NCBI RefSeq assembly: GCF_001298105.1
Contig: NZ_LGJH01000166.1
Span: 62,001 to 126,000, forward strand
Source of the DNA: Novosphingobium sp. ST904
GTDB taxonomy: Bacteria > Pseudomonadota > Alphaproteobacteria > Sphingomonadales > Sphingomonadaceae
DNA: 64,000 nucleotides
Direction of reading: 5' to 3'
Below the pieces are notes generated by a model. It made no database searches, was not told the DNA's origin, and saw only the letters and a list, made by a program, of their open reading frames with translations. Below are positions 1 through 9,230 of this stretch, piece by piece. Each line of letters starts with the position of its first letter. Within the stretch, counting starts at the first letter, position 1. The translations under genes were made by a program, and so were the position numbers.

Positions 1-1
1 C

Positions 2-1966
2 CAGGTCGAGCTGTACCAGTCCGGCGAGGTCGATTATCTCGTCGCCACCGACGCTATCGGCATGGGGCTCAACCTCGATGTCGAACATGTCGCCTTTGCC
101 GGACTCTCTAAGTTCGACGGCCAGCGCCACCGGCGGCTCACCACTTCGGAAATGGCCCAGATCGCCGGACGCGCGGGCCGCCACCAGAAGGACGGCACCT
201 TCGGCACGCTCACCGGCTCCGGCGGGCATGATTCGGAATTCGAACCGGACGAAGTCTACGCGATCGAAGAGCACCGCTTCCCTCCGTTGACCAAGCTGTT
301 CTGGCGCGAGCCGGACCCCCGGTTCGACAGCGTGGCAACCCTGATCGCCGACCTCGAAACGCCGCCCCACCGCGATGGGCTCGTCCTCGCGCCCGAAGCG
401 ATTGACCTCGCCGTGCTCAAGCGCCTTGCCGACGAAAATCAGGTTGCAGACAGTGTGCGCGGTCACGCCATGGTGCGCCGCTTCTGGGAAGTCTGCCGCC
501 TGCCCGATTTTCGCCAGCAGGGCGTGGAAACCCATTCCCGATTCGTTGCGCGGCTCTGGCAGGACCTGCGCCACGGCGAACTCGGGGCTGACTATATGGC
601 CCAGCAGATCGCCCGGCTCGACATTACCGGCGGCGACATCGACACCCTGCAGGGCCGCATCGCCGCGATCCGCTCCTGGGCCTATATCGCCCAGCGCCCG
701 GACTGGGTTCTCGCCCGTGAGGAAATGGCCGCCCGCGCCCGTGCGGTAGAGGCTCGCCTTTCCGATGCCCTCCATGGCAAACTTACCGAACGATTCATCA
801 ACCGCAGGACCGCTGTGCTCATGAAGAAACTCGGCCCCGATGCCGGACTGCTTTCAGTCCGCCTCGAAGACGAGGAAGTCCTGGTCGAAGGCGAGCACAT
901 CGGCTCGCTGCACGGCTTTGCCTTCCAGGTCGATCCCGCCGCCCGCCTTTCCGATCGCAAGCTGCTGCTCGCGGCCGCCGAACGGCACCTGCCGGCCCTG
1001 CTCCAGTCCCGCGCCGCCGCACTTACCGCCGCGATTCACGAGGGCGTGGCTCCGCTCACCCTCGAAAACGGCAAACTGAGCTGGGAAGGCGAAAAGATCG
1101 CCACGCTTTCGGCGGGCCGTTCGCTGCTAGCCCCCCTGCTGGTTCCCGACCGCGTGCTCGACACGATCCCCGCCCCCGCCCGCAAGGAACTGGTGGCCGC
1201 GCTGGAAGCCTGGCTGGAAGCGGCACTCGAACCGCTCGCCCCCTTGCGAAAGCTGGATGAGGCAAGCCGGGCCGAGGATGCCGGGCCGGAACTGCGCGCG
1301 CTGCTCATCACATTGGTCGATCGCGGCGGCATGATTCCCCGCGAGGGATCAGGCGTAGACCGGGTCGACAAGGCGCGGCGCACGATGCTGGCAAAGCTCG
1401 GCGTGCGCGTCGGCGCGCTGGACCTGTTCGTTCCCGCCATGCTGCGCCCCGGACCGATCGCGCTATGGCGCCAGCTCGCAGGGGTCGCCGGAATCAGCCG
1501 TGCCGGGAATCCGCCCGATCCGGCAATGCCGCCCGCCATGGATTCGGCGAAGCGTCACAACACTCCGGGATACCGGGACCTCGGCAAGCAACTCGTACGC
1601 CTCGACATGGCCGAGAAACTGCTGCGCGAGGCACACGAGGCACGGAGCGGCGCGAGCGGCAACGCCAACAACAACAACAACAACAACGGCAACAGGGGCC
1701 CTTCCCGTTCGTTCTCCCTGGATCCGGCACGTGCGGTGTCGATGGGCCTGACGACCGCCAGTTACGCCCGCCTGCTGCGGATCGGCGGATTTCAGGCGCT
1801 GGTGCCGCGTCCGCTGGCGGAAGGCGCTTATGGCCCGCCGGCACCGGTGCGCTGGCGCTGGCGTCCGCCGCGGCGTGAAGCCGAGGAAATCCGGCCGGCG
1901 CCCCAGCGCAGCGATGGCGCCTTTGCGGCACTTGGCGAGCTTCTTGGTGCGGGCCGGGGCCGATAG
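2..1966 (+). CDS. DEAD/DExH-box RNA/DNA helicase, C-terminal part (5' truncated by window edge)
   Basis: The reading frame is open from base 2, so the N-terminal RecA-like domain lies outside the window. The visible part begins in the second helicase domain: motif V (ATDAIGMGLNLD) near residues 17-28 and motif VI (QIAGRAGR) near residues 53-60, which bind ATP and nucleic acid in superfamily 2 enzymes. About 590 further residues follow, as in the long Suv3/MgpS-like helicase proteins of alphaproteobacteria. A run of seven Asn codons sits in a linker near the C-terminus, and the tail is rich in Pro and Arg. The family is an ATP-dependent helicase; the exact substrate cannot be told from sequence. 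An S4 RNA-binding gene follows 21 bp downstream, which would fit an RNA role (inference). Confidence 0.85.
   Translation, partial: QVELYQSGEVDYLVATDAIGMGLNLDVEHVAFAGLSKFDGQRHRRLTTSEMAQIAGRAGRHQKDGTFGTLTGSGGHDSEFEPDEVYAIEEHRFPPLTKLFWREPDPRFDSVATLIADLETPPHRDGLVLAPEAIDLAVLKRLADENQVADSVRGHAMVRRFWEVCRLPDFRQQGVETHSRFVARLWQDLRHGELGADYMAQQIARLDITGGDIDTLQGRIAAIRSWAYIAQRPDWVLAREEMAARARAVEARLSDALHGKLTERFINRRTAVLMKKLGPDAGLLSVRLEDEEVLVEGEHIGSLHGFAFQVDPAARLSDRKLLLAAAERHLPALLQSRAAALTAAIHEGVAPLTLENGKLSWEGEKIATLSAGRSLLAPLLVPDRVLDTIPAPARKELVAALEAWLEAALEPLAPLRKLDEASRAEDAGPELRALLITLVDRGGMIPREGSGVDRVDKARRTMLAKLGVRVGALDLFVPAMLRPGPIALWRQLAGVAGISRAGNPPDPAMPPAMDSAKRHNTPGYRDLGKQLVRLDMAEKLLREAHEARSGASGNANNNNNNNGNRGPSRSFSLDPARAVSMGLTTASYARLLRIGGFQALVPRPLAEGAYGPPAPVRWRWRPPRREAEEIRPAPQRSDGAFAALGELLGAGRGR
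1667..1687 (+). repeat. (AAC)7 trinucleotide repeat coding poly-Asn
   Basis: Seven uninterrupted AAC codons inside the helicase gene encode seven Asn in a row, flanked by more Asn/Gly. It lies in a low-complexity linker between the helicase core extension and the C-terminal tail. Such a pure codon repeat is prone to slippage in steps of three bases, which would keep the frame. Confidence 0.9.
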
Positions 1967-1987
1967 CGATAGGGAGGCAGGGCAAGA

Positions 1988-2284
1988 ATGAGGATCGACA
2001 AGCTTCTCTGGTTCCTGCGCCTCACCAAAACGCGCCCCCTTGCCCAGGCGATGGCGGAAGACGGCCATATCCGGCTCAACGGCCGCCGCGTCGAACGGGC
2101 CCATCAGAAGGTCGGGCCGGGCGATGTGCTCACCGTTCCGACAGCTGGAGGCGTCCGGGTGATAGAAATCCTTTCCCTTCCGGAGCGCCGCGGCCCTGCC
2201 CCCGAGGTGCAAGCCTGCTACAGAGTGCTTGACGCGGGGGCCGATGTTCCCATAGCAGCGGCCAACCGAAACGAGGCCTTCTAA
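1988..2284 (+). CDS. RNA-binding S4 domain protein (HslR-like)
   Basis: A 98-residue protein that is little more than an S4 RNA-binding fold: it opens with MRIDKLLWFLRLTKTR, the typical first helix of the S4 motif, followed by 'GHIRLNGRRVERAHQKVGPGD', the loop-strand element that contacts structured RNA. Size and sequence match the Hsp15/HslR-like group, which in E. coli binds 50S subunits with a stranded nascent chain. It starts 21 bp after the helicase stop and 15 bp before fdxA, so the three are probably cotranscribed. The ribosome-rescue role is known for E. coli Hsp15 and only inferred here. Confidence 0.85.
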   Translation: MRIDKLLWFLRLTKTRPLAQAMAEDGHIRLNGRRVERAHQKVGPGDVLTVPTAGGVRVIEILSLPERRGPAPEVQACYRVLDAGADVPIAAANRNEAF

Positions 2285-2299
2285 GAGGAATACGCAGCC

Positions 2300-2638
2300 A
2301 TGACCTATGTCGTCACCGACAATTGCATCCGGTGCAAGTACATGGATTGCGTCGAAGTCTGTCCGGTGGACTGCTTCTACGAAGGCGAGAACATGCTGGT
2401 CATCAATCCCAGCGAATGCATCGACTGCGGCGTCTGCGAGCCTGAGTGCCCCGCCGAAGCGATCCTGCCCGATACCGAGAGCGGGCTTGAGCAGTGGCTC
2501 GAACTGAACGCCAAGTATTCGGCGGAATGGCCCAACCTCACCACCAAGAAGGACGCGCCGGAAGACGCGGACGAAATGCGCGGCGAGGAAGGAAAGCTCG
2601 AAAAATATTTCTCGCCCGAGCCCGGCGAAGGCGACTGA
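2300..2638 (+). CDS. fdxA: Ferredoxin FdxA, 7Fe type
   Basis: A 112-residue low-potential electron carrier. Near the N-terminus it has CIRCKYMDCVEVCP and then CIDCGVCEPECP, the two cysteine clusters of bacterial ferredoxins with one [3Fe-4S] and one [4Fe-4S] centre; in this family the second position of the first cluster is modified so that one centre loses an iron. The acidic C-terminal half lacks further cysteines, as in the Azotobacter FdI/FdxA family. It sits between an S4 protein and carD, a common arrangement in alphaproteobacteria. The ATG is preceded by GAGGAATACGCAGCC, a usable ribosome binding site. Confidence 0.95.
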   Translation: MTYVVTDNCIRCKYMDCVEVCPVDCFYEGENMLVINPSECIDCGVCEPECPAEAILPDTESGLEQWLELNAKYSAEWPNLTTKKDAPEDADEMRGEEGKLEKYFSPEPGEGD

Positions 2639-2981
2639 TCTTCGACACGGAACCTTGCGCCAGGGAACCGGTTTCCCTAGCGTATTAGGCACTTGGCGGG
2701 CCCTCCTGACCCGCATCGGCACACCCTGGGGCGGGCAACGGCTAACCGTTAGCTCGCCTCTGGTAATTTTATCACATCGATGCTATATAATACCCCAACT
2801 GCCCGGGCCTTCTGCCCGTTTGGCAGGCATTTTCATTGCGAGGCAGGGTTCGAAAAGCAAACGGCTGGGAGAGTAATCTGACCGGGCGGCGAAGGCGCTT
2901 TTGCGTTTTCACAGTCGCATCCACCCGGGTTTCTCTCACCGTAGGTATGGCAACGAACCTCTGCAGGTGAAAGGACGATAC
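2639..2981 (+). promoter_or_regulatory. 343-bp gene-free leader between fdxA and carD with AT-rich promoter candidate
   Basis: No convincing gene is present. Just after the fdxA stop is a small inverted repeat (AGGGAA-CCGG-TTTCCCT, about 2662-2678) that could end fdxA transcription. An AT-rich island at 2764-2791 stands out from the GC-rich surroundings and contains TATAAT at 2786-2791, a good -10 candidate; no matching -35 was found at the right distance. The remaining 190 bp up to carD would be a long 5' leader. The carD ribosome binding site is GAAAGGA at 2969-2975. Confidence 0.4.
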
Positions 2982-3515
2982 ATGGCAACCAGGGCCGATG
3001 CCTTCGATGTTGGAGATTACGTCGTTTATCCCAAGCACGGCGTAGGCCGTGTGATCGAGTTGCAGAAGCAGGAAATTGCCGGGATGCAGCTCGACCTCTA
3101 CGTGCTGCGTTTCGAAAAAGAGCGCATGACCCTGCGCGTTCCTGTGAACAAGGTCGAATCGATCGGCATGCGCAAGCTGTCGTCGGACAAGACCCTGCGC
3201 GAAGCTCTCGACACGCTCAAGGGCAAGCCCAAGGTAAAGCGTACCATGTGGTCGCGCCGCGCCCAGGAGTATGAAGCCAAGATCAACTCGGGCGATCTCG
3301 TTTCGATCGCCGAAGTGACCCGCGACCTGTTCCGTGCCGACGATCAGCCGGAACAGAGCTATTCCGAACGTCAGATCTTCGAAGCGGCTTCGTCGCGTCT
3401 GGCCCGCGAACTCGCGGCCATGGAAAAGACCGATGAACCGGCAGCTCTGAAGAAGATCCTCGCGATCCTCAACGAGTATGCGCCGAAGTACTACGAGAGC
3501 GCTGAAGCAGTCTGA
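2982..3515 (+). CDS. carD: CarD family transcriptional regulator
   Basis: 177 residues from the ATG at 2982, chosen because GAAAGGAC precedes it and the protein then starts directly with the conserved domain; the frame is open further upstream but without family similarity. The N-terminal RNA-polymerase interaction domain (about residues 8-70) reads FDVGDYVVYPKHGVGRV, typical of CarD/CdnL/TRCF Tudor-like domains. The C-terminal helical domain includes the conserved W-S-R-R-A-Q-E-Y segment near residue 88, which in CarD proteins contacts the upstream edge of the promoter bubble. Family members bind RNA polymerase beta and stabilise open complexes, notably at rRNA promoters. A strong terminator follows. 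Confidence 0.95.
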   Translation: MATRADAFDVGDYVVYPKHGVGRVIELQKQEIAGMQLDLYVLRFEKERMTLRVPVNKVESIGMRKLSSDKTLREALDTLKGKPKVKRTMWSRRAQEYEAKINSGDLVSIAEVTRDLFRADDQPEQSYSERQIFEAASSRLARELAAMEKTDEPAALKKILAILNEYAPKYYESAEAV

Positions 3516-3540
3516 ACAGACGCAGGGCTACTCGCACGCA

Positions 3541-3577
3541 AAGGGGCCGCTTCCTTCCCGGAAGCGGCCCCTTTCGT
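3541..3577 (+). terminator. Rho-independent terminator after carD
   Basis: Perfect 14-bp inverted repeat (3541-3554 and 3560-3573, arms AAGGGGCCGCTTCC / GGAAGCGGCCCCTT) with a 5-nt loop, followed by TTTCG. It lies 25 bp after the carD stop. Confidence 0.9.
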
Positions 3578-3667
3578 TTGCGCTTTGTAGGCATGACGGC
3601 CCGCCCGCAATGATGGAGATATCGATGTTCATTGCCGCGACAGTCTTGTCATGAGAGCCTGTCCGCG

Positions 3668-3994
3668 ATGAACCCACGCGCCCTGCCCTTTTTGGCTCCC
3701 GCCGCCGCCCTCCTGCTATCGGGTTGCCTCAGCACTGCAGGCAAGATCGTGACTGCCCCCGTCCGCGTTGCAGGCTCGGCGGTCGACGCCGTGACAACGA
3801 GCCAGTCGGAAGCGGATGAGAAACGCGGCCGCCGGATGCGGGAGCAGGAGGAGAAGCTGGGGAAGATGCAGCGGCAGTACCAGAAGCACTTGCGCCAGTG
3901 CGATCGGGGAGACCGCCAGGCCTGCAACAAGGCCCGCGATGACTATGCCGAAATGCAGTACCTCATGCCTGGCGCGGTACAGCAGAGGCGCTGA
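3668..3994 (+). CDS. Small predicted lipoprotein with charged helical region
   Basis: 108 residues when started at the ATG at 3668, which gives a compact lipoprotein signal (hydrophobic stretch then LLLSGC, lipobox cysteine near residue 20); the upstream in-frame start would place a charged extension before the signal. The mature part has a short Val/Ala-rich segment, then a highly charged helix-forming region rich in Arg, Glu, Lys and Gln (about residues 50-80), possibly coiled coil, and two cysteines in the C-terminal part. No family recognised. It is convergent with tsaC, 6 bp apart. Envelope location is inferred from the lipobox only. Confidence 0.7.
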   Translation: MNPRALPFLAPAAALLLSGCLSTAGKIVTAPVRVAGSAVDAVTTSQSEADEKRGRRMREQEEKLGKMQRQYQKHLRQCDRGDRQACNKARDDYAEMQYLMPGAVQQRR

Positions 3995-4000
3995 GCCCGA

Positions 4001-4948
4001 TCAGGCGGCTGCCCGGCTCAACCTGTCATTGATTGCTGCCCCGACACCCTCACCGGGAATCGGCGCCACCGCGATCCGGGGCTGATCCGCCGCCGCACCT
4101 TCATGGAGGAGCGCATAGAGCCGCGAAGCCGCTTCGATGAGGTCTCCCGAAGGCGACAGACTTACATCGCCCGCCACGTTGCCGAAGCCGATATGGAATT
4201 CGTCCTGCTCCGCCATATCGGCATTCAGCCTGACCGGCTTGCCCGGGGCATAGTGGCTCGCGAGCTGTCCCGGAGCCTCGATGGCCTGTGACGTCACGGC
4301 GTCGCTATCGACACCCAGAATCTCACGGATATGCGCTTCGGGAATCGGTCCCGGCCGAAGCACTTGCCAACGTCCCTCTTCACGCAGCGCCACGATCGTG
4401 GATTCCACGCCCGCTTCGCAAGCACCGCCATCGACAACCGCGTCGACATTCCCGCCTAGCGAGGCCACCACATGCTCCGCACATGTCGGACTCACCCCAC
4501 CGCTCCGGTTCGCCGACGGGCCGGCAAGCGCCTGGCCCGATTCCGCAATCACCGCCCGCATCACCGGGTGGGCCGGACAGCGCAAGGCAACGGTCGGCAA
4601 GCCCGCGGTGACTGCGGCCGCAACCGGCGCGCCTTCACGCAGCGGCAGTACCATGGTCAGCGCACCCGGCCAGAACGCCCGCGCCAGGCGCAGTGCCCGC
4701 TCGTCGAAATCCGCAAGCGCCTGCGCCGATGCAAGGTCGGCGATGTGCACGATCAGGGGATTGAAGCTGGGACGGCCCTTGGCGCGGTAAATCGCTGCCA
4801 CCGATTCATCCCGGTCCGCGCGCGCGGTGAGCCCGTAGACAGTCTCCGTCGGCACTGCCACCAGCCTGCCTTCGCGCAGCAGATGCGCGGCACGCTCTAC
4901 ACCAGCTTGATCTGCCGCCAGCAGTTCGGGTCCGAGGTTGCGCTCCAT
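4001..4948 (-). CDS. tsaC: L-threonylcarbamoyladenylate synthase (Sua5/YrdC type)
   Basis: 315 residues, the long Sua5 form: a YrdC domain (about 1-205) followed by a Sua5 C-terminal domain. The protein makes threonylcarbamoyl-AMP from Thr, bicarbonate and ATP, the first step of t6A37 tRNA modification in the cytoplasm. Visible motifs are GRLVAVPTETVYGL, then 'IYRAKGRPSFNPLIVH' with the Lys-Arg-Ser-Asn residues that bind ATP and Thr. It is divergent from the acyl-CoA dehydrogenase gene with a 64-bp gap that must hold both promoters. Confidence 0.95.
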   Translation of the reverse strand: MERNLGPELLAADQAGVERAAHLLREGRLVAVPTETVYGLTARADRDESVAAIYRAKGRPSFNPLIVHIADLASAQALADFDERALRLARAFWPGALTMVLPLREGAPVAAAVTAGLPTVALRCPAHPVMRAVIAESGQALAGPSANRSGGVSPTCAEHVVASLGGNVDAVVDGGACEAGVESTIVALREEGRWQVLRPGPIPEAHIREILGVDSDAVTSQAIEAPGQLASHYAPGKPVRLNADMAEQDEFHIGFGNVAGDVSLSPSGDLIEAASRLYALLHEGAAADQPRIAVAPIPGEGVGAAINDRLSRAAA

Positions 4949-5012
4949 AGTTCGCCGCTATAGCGCACGACCCGGAAAGCCAAGAAAAACCGCGCAGAGG
5001 ATGATTGACCAG

Positions 5013-6760
5013 ATGACCTACACGCCCCCCAGCACCGACCAGATCCTGGCGCTGCGCGTCAATGCCGGAATGGAGGAGCTTGCCGCCGCCGAACGCTTCG
5101 CCGATGCCAGCCCCGACGTCGTGCAGGCCGTGGTGGAAGGCGCCGGCGTCTTCGCGGCAGGCGAATGGGCTCCGCTCAACCGCAAGGGCGATACGGAGGG
5201 CGCTCGGATCGTCGAAGGCAAGGTCGTGCTGCCTGAAGGCTTCGCGCAGGCCTATCGCGATTTCGTGGATGCTGGCTGGAATGCGGTTTCGGCGCCCGAA
5301 GAGTTCGGCGGACAGGGCCTCCCCCTCTCGCTTGCGGTTGCAGCGCTGGAATGCCTCGGTAGCGCCAACATGGGCTTCTCGCTGCTGCCGATGCTCACGG
5401 TAGGCGCGATCGAAGCGCTGATTCACCATGGCAGCGAAGAGCAGCAGCGGCTCTATCTGCCGCGCGTCGTCAGCGGCGAGTGGTCGGGCACGATGAATCT
5501 CACGGAACCGCAGGCGGGTTCCGATGTCGGTGCACTGCGCACCACCGCCACGCCGATCGACGATGGCCCCCATGCCGGGAAGTACCGCATCGTCGGCCAG
5601 AAGATCTTCATCACCTGGGGCGAACACGAACTGGCCGAGAACATCGTCCATCTCGTTCTTGCCCGCACCCCCGGCGCCCCGGCCGGCTCGCGCGGAATAT
5701 CGCTGTTCATCGTCCCGAAGTTCCACGTGGAACATGACGGCGCTCTTGGCGCCCGCAACGATCTCAAGGTCGTGAGTCTCGAACACAAGCTGGGCATCCA
5801 TGCATCGCCCACTTGCGTCATGAGCTATGGCGACAATGGCGAATGCATCGGCGAACTCATCGGTGCGGAGAACGAAGGCCTGCGCTGCATGTTCACGATG
5901 ATGAACAACGCCCGTATCAATGTCGGCGCGCAAGGCGTCCAGATCGCCGAACGCGCCATGCAGCAGGCCATGGCCTATGCCGGTGAACGGGTGCAGTCCG
6001 CCCGCGCCGGTTCGGCAGACAAGACCCCGGTTCCCATTGCCGAGCACCCCGACGTGCGCCGGATGCTCCTGCGCATGCGCGCGCTCACCGAAGGCGGCCG
6101 CGCCCTGCTCTATTACGCAACCGGCCAGCTCGACAAGGCAAGCCTCGGCAGTGATCAAGCGCGCTGCGTGCCGAATTGCTGGTGCCGCTGGTGAAGGCAT
6201 GGTGCACCGATATGGGGGTCGAAGTGGCCGGGATCGGCATACAGGTCCATGGCGGCATGGGCTTCATCGAGGAGACCGGCGCCGCCCAGCATTACCGCGA
6301 TGCCCGCATCGCCCCGATCTATGAAGGTACCAACGGCATTCAGGCCGCCGATCTGGTTACCCGCAAGCTCGGCATGGAGCGCGGCGGTGTGTTCTTCGCG
6401 CTGATGGACGATATCAACGCCTATGCCACGGAGCACGGCGTGCTGGCACTGCAGGAACTCGCCGAGTCTTGCCGTCAGACTGCCGAACACCTGATCGATC
6501 CCGGCAGCCTGGACGATCGACTCGCCGCCAGCGTCCCTTTCCTCAACGCCTGCGCCATTGCCGTTGCAGGATGGCAGCTTCGCCGACAGGCCGATGCCCT
6601 CCCCTCCGCAGACGTACCCCTTGCTTTCGCAAAGCGGAAAAAGGTGGTCGCCCGGTACTTTATCGAGCATCTGGTGCCCGAAGCCATGGGTGACCTCGCC
6701 CAGGCCCAGAAGGGTGCGAGCCTTCTCTACGAACTGACGAGCGAAGAATTGACAGCATGA
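5013..6760 (+). pseudogene. Acyl-CoA dehydrogenase (DmdC-like, C-terminal-extended), frameshifted
   Basis: The first frame runs from the ATG at 5013 (ATG 5001 also possible) to a stop at 6194; the family continues in another frame from about 6160 to 6760. The break lies near 6146-6160, where 'ASLGSDQ' should join 'ALRAELLVPLVKAW'; one missing base (or two extra) explains it. Joined, it gives about 583 residues with the FAD and acyl-CoA-binding core and the segment 'IYEGTNGIQAADL', which carries the catalytic Glu in 3-methylmercaptopropionyl-CoA dehydrogenase-like enzymes, then the extra C-terminal domain. The family oxidises acyl-CoAs to enoyl-CoAs; the substrate is not predictable. It ends in an ATGA overlap with the DUF815 gene. 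Both halves look intact, so a sequencing indel is likely. Confidence 0.85.
5719..5734. promoter_or_regulatory. parS-like site (15/16) inside acyl-CoA dehydrogenase gene
   Basis: AGTTCCACGTGGAACA differs from the cluster site TGTTCCACGTGGAACA only at the first base. It is translated as KFHVEH. It is about 6.7 kb from the nearest strong parS and 18 kb from the putative origin. Confidence 0.7.
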
Positions 6761-7584
6761 CCGACCAGATCGAAGTTCTCAGCCGCATCGCCCAGGCCCT
6801 CGAACGACTGGCGCCGCCCCCTGCCGCGCCAGTGGATTGGCTCGCCCATCCCGCCTACGTCTGGACCGGCGCCGAAGCTCGCGGCGTGGCCGAACTTCTC
6901 GCGCCGCCGCTGGACCTGCTGCGCGGCATCGATTCCCAGAAAGAACGCGTGGTCGGCAATGTCGAGCGTCTGGCCGCCGGCTATGCCGCTCACGACATGT
7001 TGCTCTGGGGCTCGCGCGGGATGGGCAAGTCCGCTGTGATGCGCGCGTCGATCCGGGCGGCCCAGGCCGCTCATCCGGGCCGCATCGCGCTGGTGCAAGT
7101 GGCCCAGGAAGCCCTTCACGGCGTGACCACCCTCTTCGCCCTGCTTGGCAAGGTGGATCGCCAGTTCCTCGTCTTCATCGACGATCTCGGATTCGAGGAG
7201 AACGACGGCGCCGGACCGCGCCTGCTGCGTTCGTGGCTGGAGGGCGGCGTCGAGGCTCGGCCGAACAACGTGCGCCTTGCCGTTACGGCCAACCGCCGGG
7301 CCATCGTCTCCCGCTCGATGTCCGAGCAGGACGATCCGATCAACACCCGCGACGTGGTGGACGACCGGCTTGCCCTTGCCGATCGGTTCGGACTCTCCAT
7401 CGGCTTCCACAATTGCGACCAGCCTTCCTACCTCGCGATCATCGAAGGCTATACCCGCCAGTTCGGCCTGGCCTTCGACGAGCATGACGCGCTGGAATGG
7501 TCGCGCCGCCGGGGCGCTCGTTCGGGCCGCGTGGCCTGGCAGTATGTTACGGAAGTGGCCGGCCGTGCCGGAAAGGTGATCTGA
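6757..7584 (+). CDS. AAA-type ATPase, DUF815 family
   Basis: 275 residues. A Walker A motif GSRGMGKS lies at residues 85-92 and a Walker B-like FLVFIDDLGF near 137-146, followed by a conserved Arg/Asn-containing stretch 'LAVTANRRAIV' that fits a sensor position. This is the DUF815 organisation, a family of soluble AAA ATPases in proteobacteria without an established role. Its start codon overlaps the stop of the acyl-CoA dehydrogenase gene (ATGA), implying translational coupling, and a strong terminator follows. Partner and substrate are unknown. Confidence 0.9.
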   Translation: MTDQIEVLSRIAQALERLAPPPAAPVDWLAHPAYVWTGAEARGVAELLAPPLDLLRGIDSQKERVVGNVERLAAGYAAHDMLLWGSRGMGKSAVMRASIRAAQAAHPGRIALVQVAQEALHGVTTLFALLGKVDRQFLVFIDDLGFEENDGAGPRLLRSWLEGGVEARPNNVRLAVTANRRAIVSRSMSEQDDPINTRDVVDDRLALADRFGLSIGFHNCDQPSYLAIIEGYTRQFGLAFDEHDALEWSRRRGARSGRVAWQYVTEVAGRAGKVI

Positions 7585-7632
7585 CGGAGCGCTTCGCCGA
7601 AGCGCCCGCTTTCTCCTCTATTCATTCTTGCA

Positions 7633-7660
7633 AAAAGGGGGCCTTTCGGCCCCCTTTTCT
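7633..7660. terminator. Bidirectional terminator between convergent genes
   Basis: Perfect 11-bp stem AAAAGGGGGCC / GGCCCCCTTTT (7633-7643 and 7648-7658) with loop TTTC. A-tract on one side and T-tract on the other let it serve both the DUF815 gene and the sorbosone-dehydrogenase-like gene. Confidence 0.9.
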
Positions 7661-7682
7661 TGTTCGCGATCTCGAGGCCCGG

Positions 7683-9169
7683 TCAGGGCAGCAGCTTGTC
7701 GGGCTCCTTCTTGAACCCCGCTTCCAGCCCGCCGACGGCGCCCGGAACCGTGGGGTCCTTGATTTCCTCCAACGGCTTGAGGTGCTCGGTCTCCACAAGC
7801 TTGATCGCTTCGGAGGGCTTTGCACCGGGCGACTGCACGCGCCAGATCGTGCCTGCCGTATCGTCGCTCACGAGCAGGCTTCCGGTCTTGTCCCATGCCA
7901 GCCAGGTCGGGCGACCATGCGTATGCGAATCGTCCTTGAGGAAGCCGGTAAGCACCGGAACCGGCTTCACGTCCTGCGGATTGCCGTTGGCGTCGAACGG
8001 CACGAAGACCACGTCGTAGCCCACGGCAGGGCGGCGATTCCAGGAACCGTGGCGAGCGATGAAGGCCCCGTTCGCGAACCTGGTGCCCATGAGGTTGCCG
8101 CCATTGGCAAAGACCATGCCGAGCACGCTGGCATGAGCGCCCATCGCATATTCGGGCTTGCGGGTATATTCGAGCATGTAGGTCTGCATCGGCCACTGGA
8201 CACGCTCATCGAACGTCGTCTTCCAGTAGACCCAGGGCCAACCATACTGCGCGCCCACCGGGACATTGGTGAAATAGTCAGGCACGAGATCCGGGCCGAG
8301 CATGTCGCGCTCCTGCACCGTGGCCCACATCTCTCCCGTCGAAGGGTTCCAGCCCAGTCCATTGGGATTGCGCATCCCGGCCGCGAACTGGCGCCGACGG
8401 CCGGTATCGATATCGATCTCCCAGATTGCGGCGCGCCCGGTTTCGGCTTCCATCCCGTCATCGGCGATATTGGTTGCGGAACCGACGGTGACATAGAGCT
8501 GCTTGCCGTCCTGGCTCAGAAGCAGGTTGCGCATCCAGTGGTTGCCGCCTGCAGGCAGGTCCATCAGCTTGCGAAGGGGCTTTCCGTCGAGCCTGGTGGC
8601 GCCGGGCTGGAAGGCGAATTCAAGAACCTGGTCGTGATTGGCGATGTAGAGCCGGCCGTTCTGATAGGCCATCCCGGAAGGCGAATGCATGTCCTGGCTG
8701 CGGAAGTCGAAGCGCTGCTCCGCCTTCCCGTCGCCATCGGCATCGCGCAGCAGGACGATCTTGTCAGGCGAAGCCTCACCGGCGCGACCTTGTTGAACAT
8801 CCAGCCCATCACCATGCCGGTCAACCCCTTGGGCTTGTTGCCGGCAGGCGCATTGGTTTCCGTGACCAGCACGTCGCCATTGGGCAGAGTCAGCATGGTG
8901 CGGGGGTGATCGAGCCCTTCGGCGAAGCGTGCCACGGCCAGGCCCTGCCCTGCCTTGGGTGCCTCATTGGCAGCCCAGCCCACGGTTTCGACCAGCTTCA
9001 CGCTGGGAATCCATTGCGGATCAGGCTCTACCAGCTTGGGGTCCTTGCCCACCGTGTCACTGAACGGCAGGTCGGACGTGTTGGAGTACTGGGCCCAGGC
9101 GATCACCCCGACAATGGCGAGGATGACGACAACGAGGGCTAGGGCGACTTTCGTGAGGATCGAGCGCAT
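7683..9169 (-). pseudogene. PQQ-dependent sugar/sorbosone dehydrogenase-like protein, frameshifted
   Basis: Two reading frames make one protein: an N-terminal part starting at 9169 (one membrane-spanning segment at about residues 7-28, then the start of a beta-propeller with 'GLDHPRTMLTLPNGDVLVTE') and a C-terminal part ending at 7683 that contains 'MHSPSGMAYQNGRLYIAN', 'GMRNPNGLGW' and 'GSWNRR'. These match the soluble glucose/L-sorbosone dehydrogenase beta-propeller family, whose members use PQQ or act as aldose oxidases in the periplasm. The frame changes near 8780-8790, where 'NKVAP' should be followed by 'GEASPDKIVLLRDADGDG'. Joined length is about 495 residues. No PQQ biosynthesis genes are visible here. 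The clean halves suggest an indel error. Confidence 0.85.
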
Positions 9170-9230
9170 GAAGCTGAAATAAGCCGGTGGCGCCTAGGCG
9201 GCAACAAGGACTTGGAGTAACGGATGCGTC

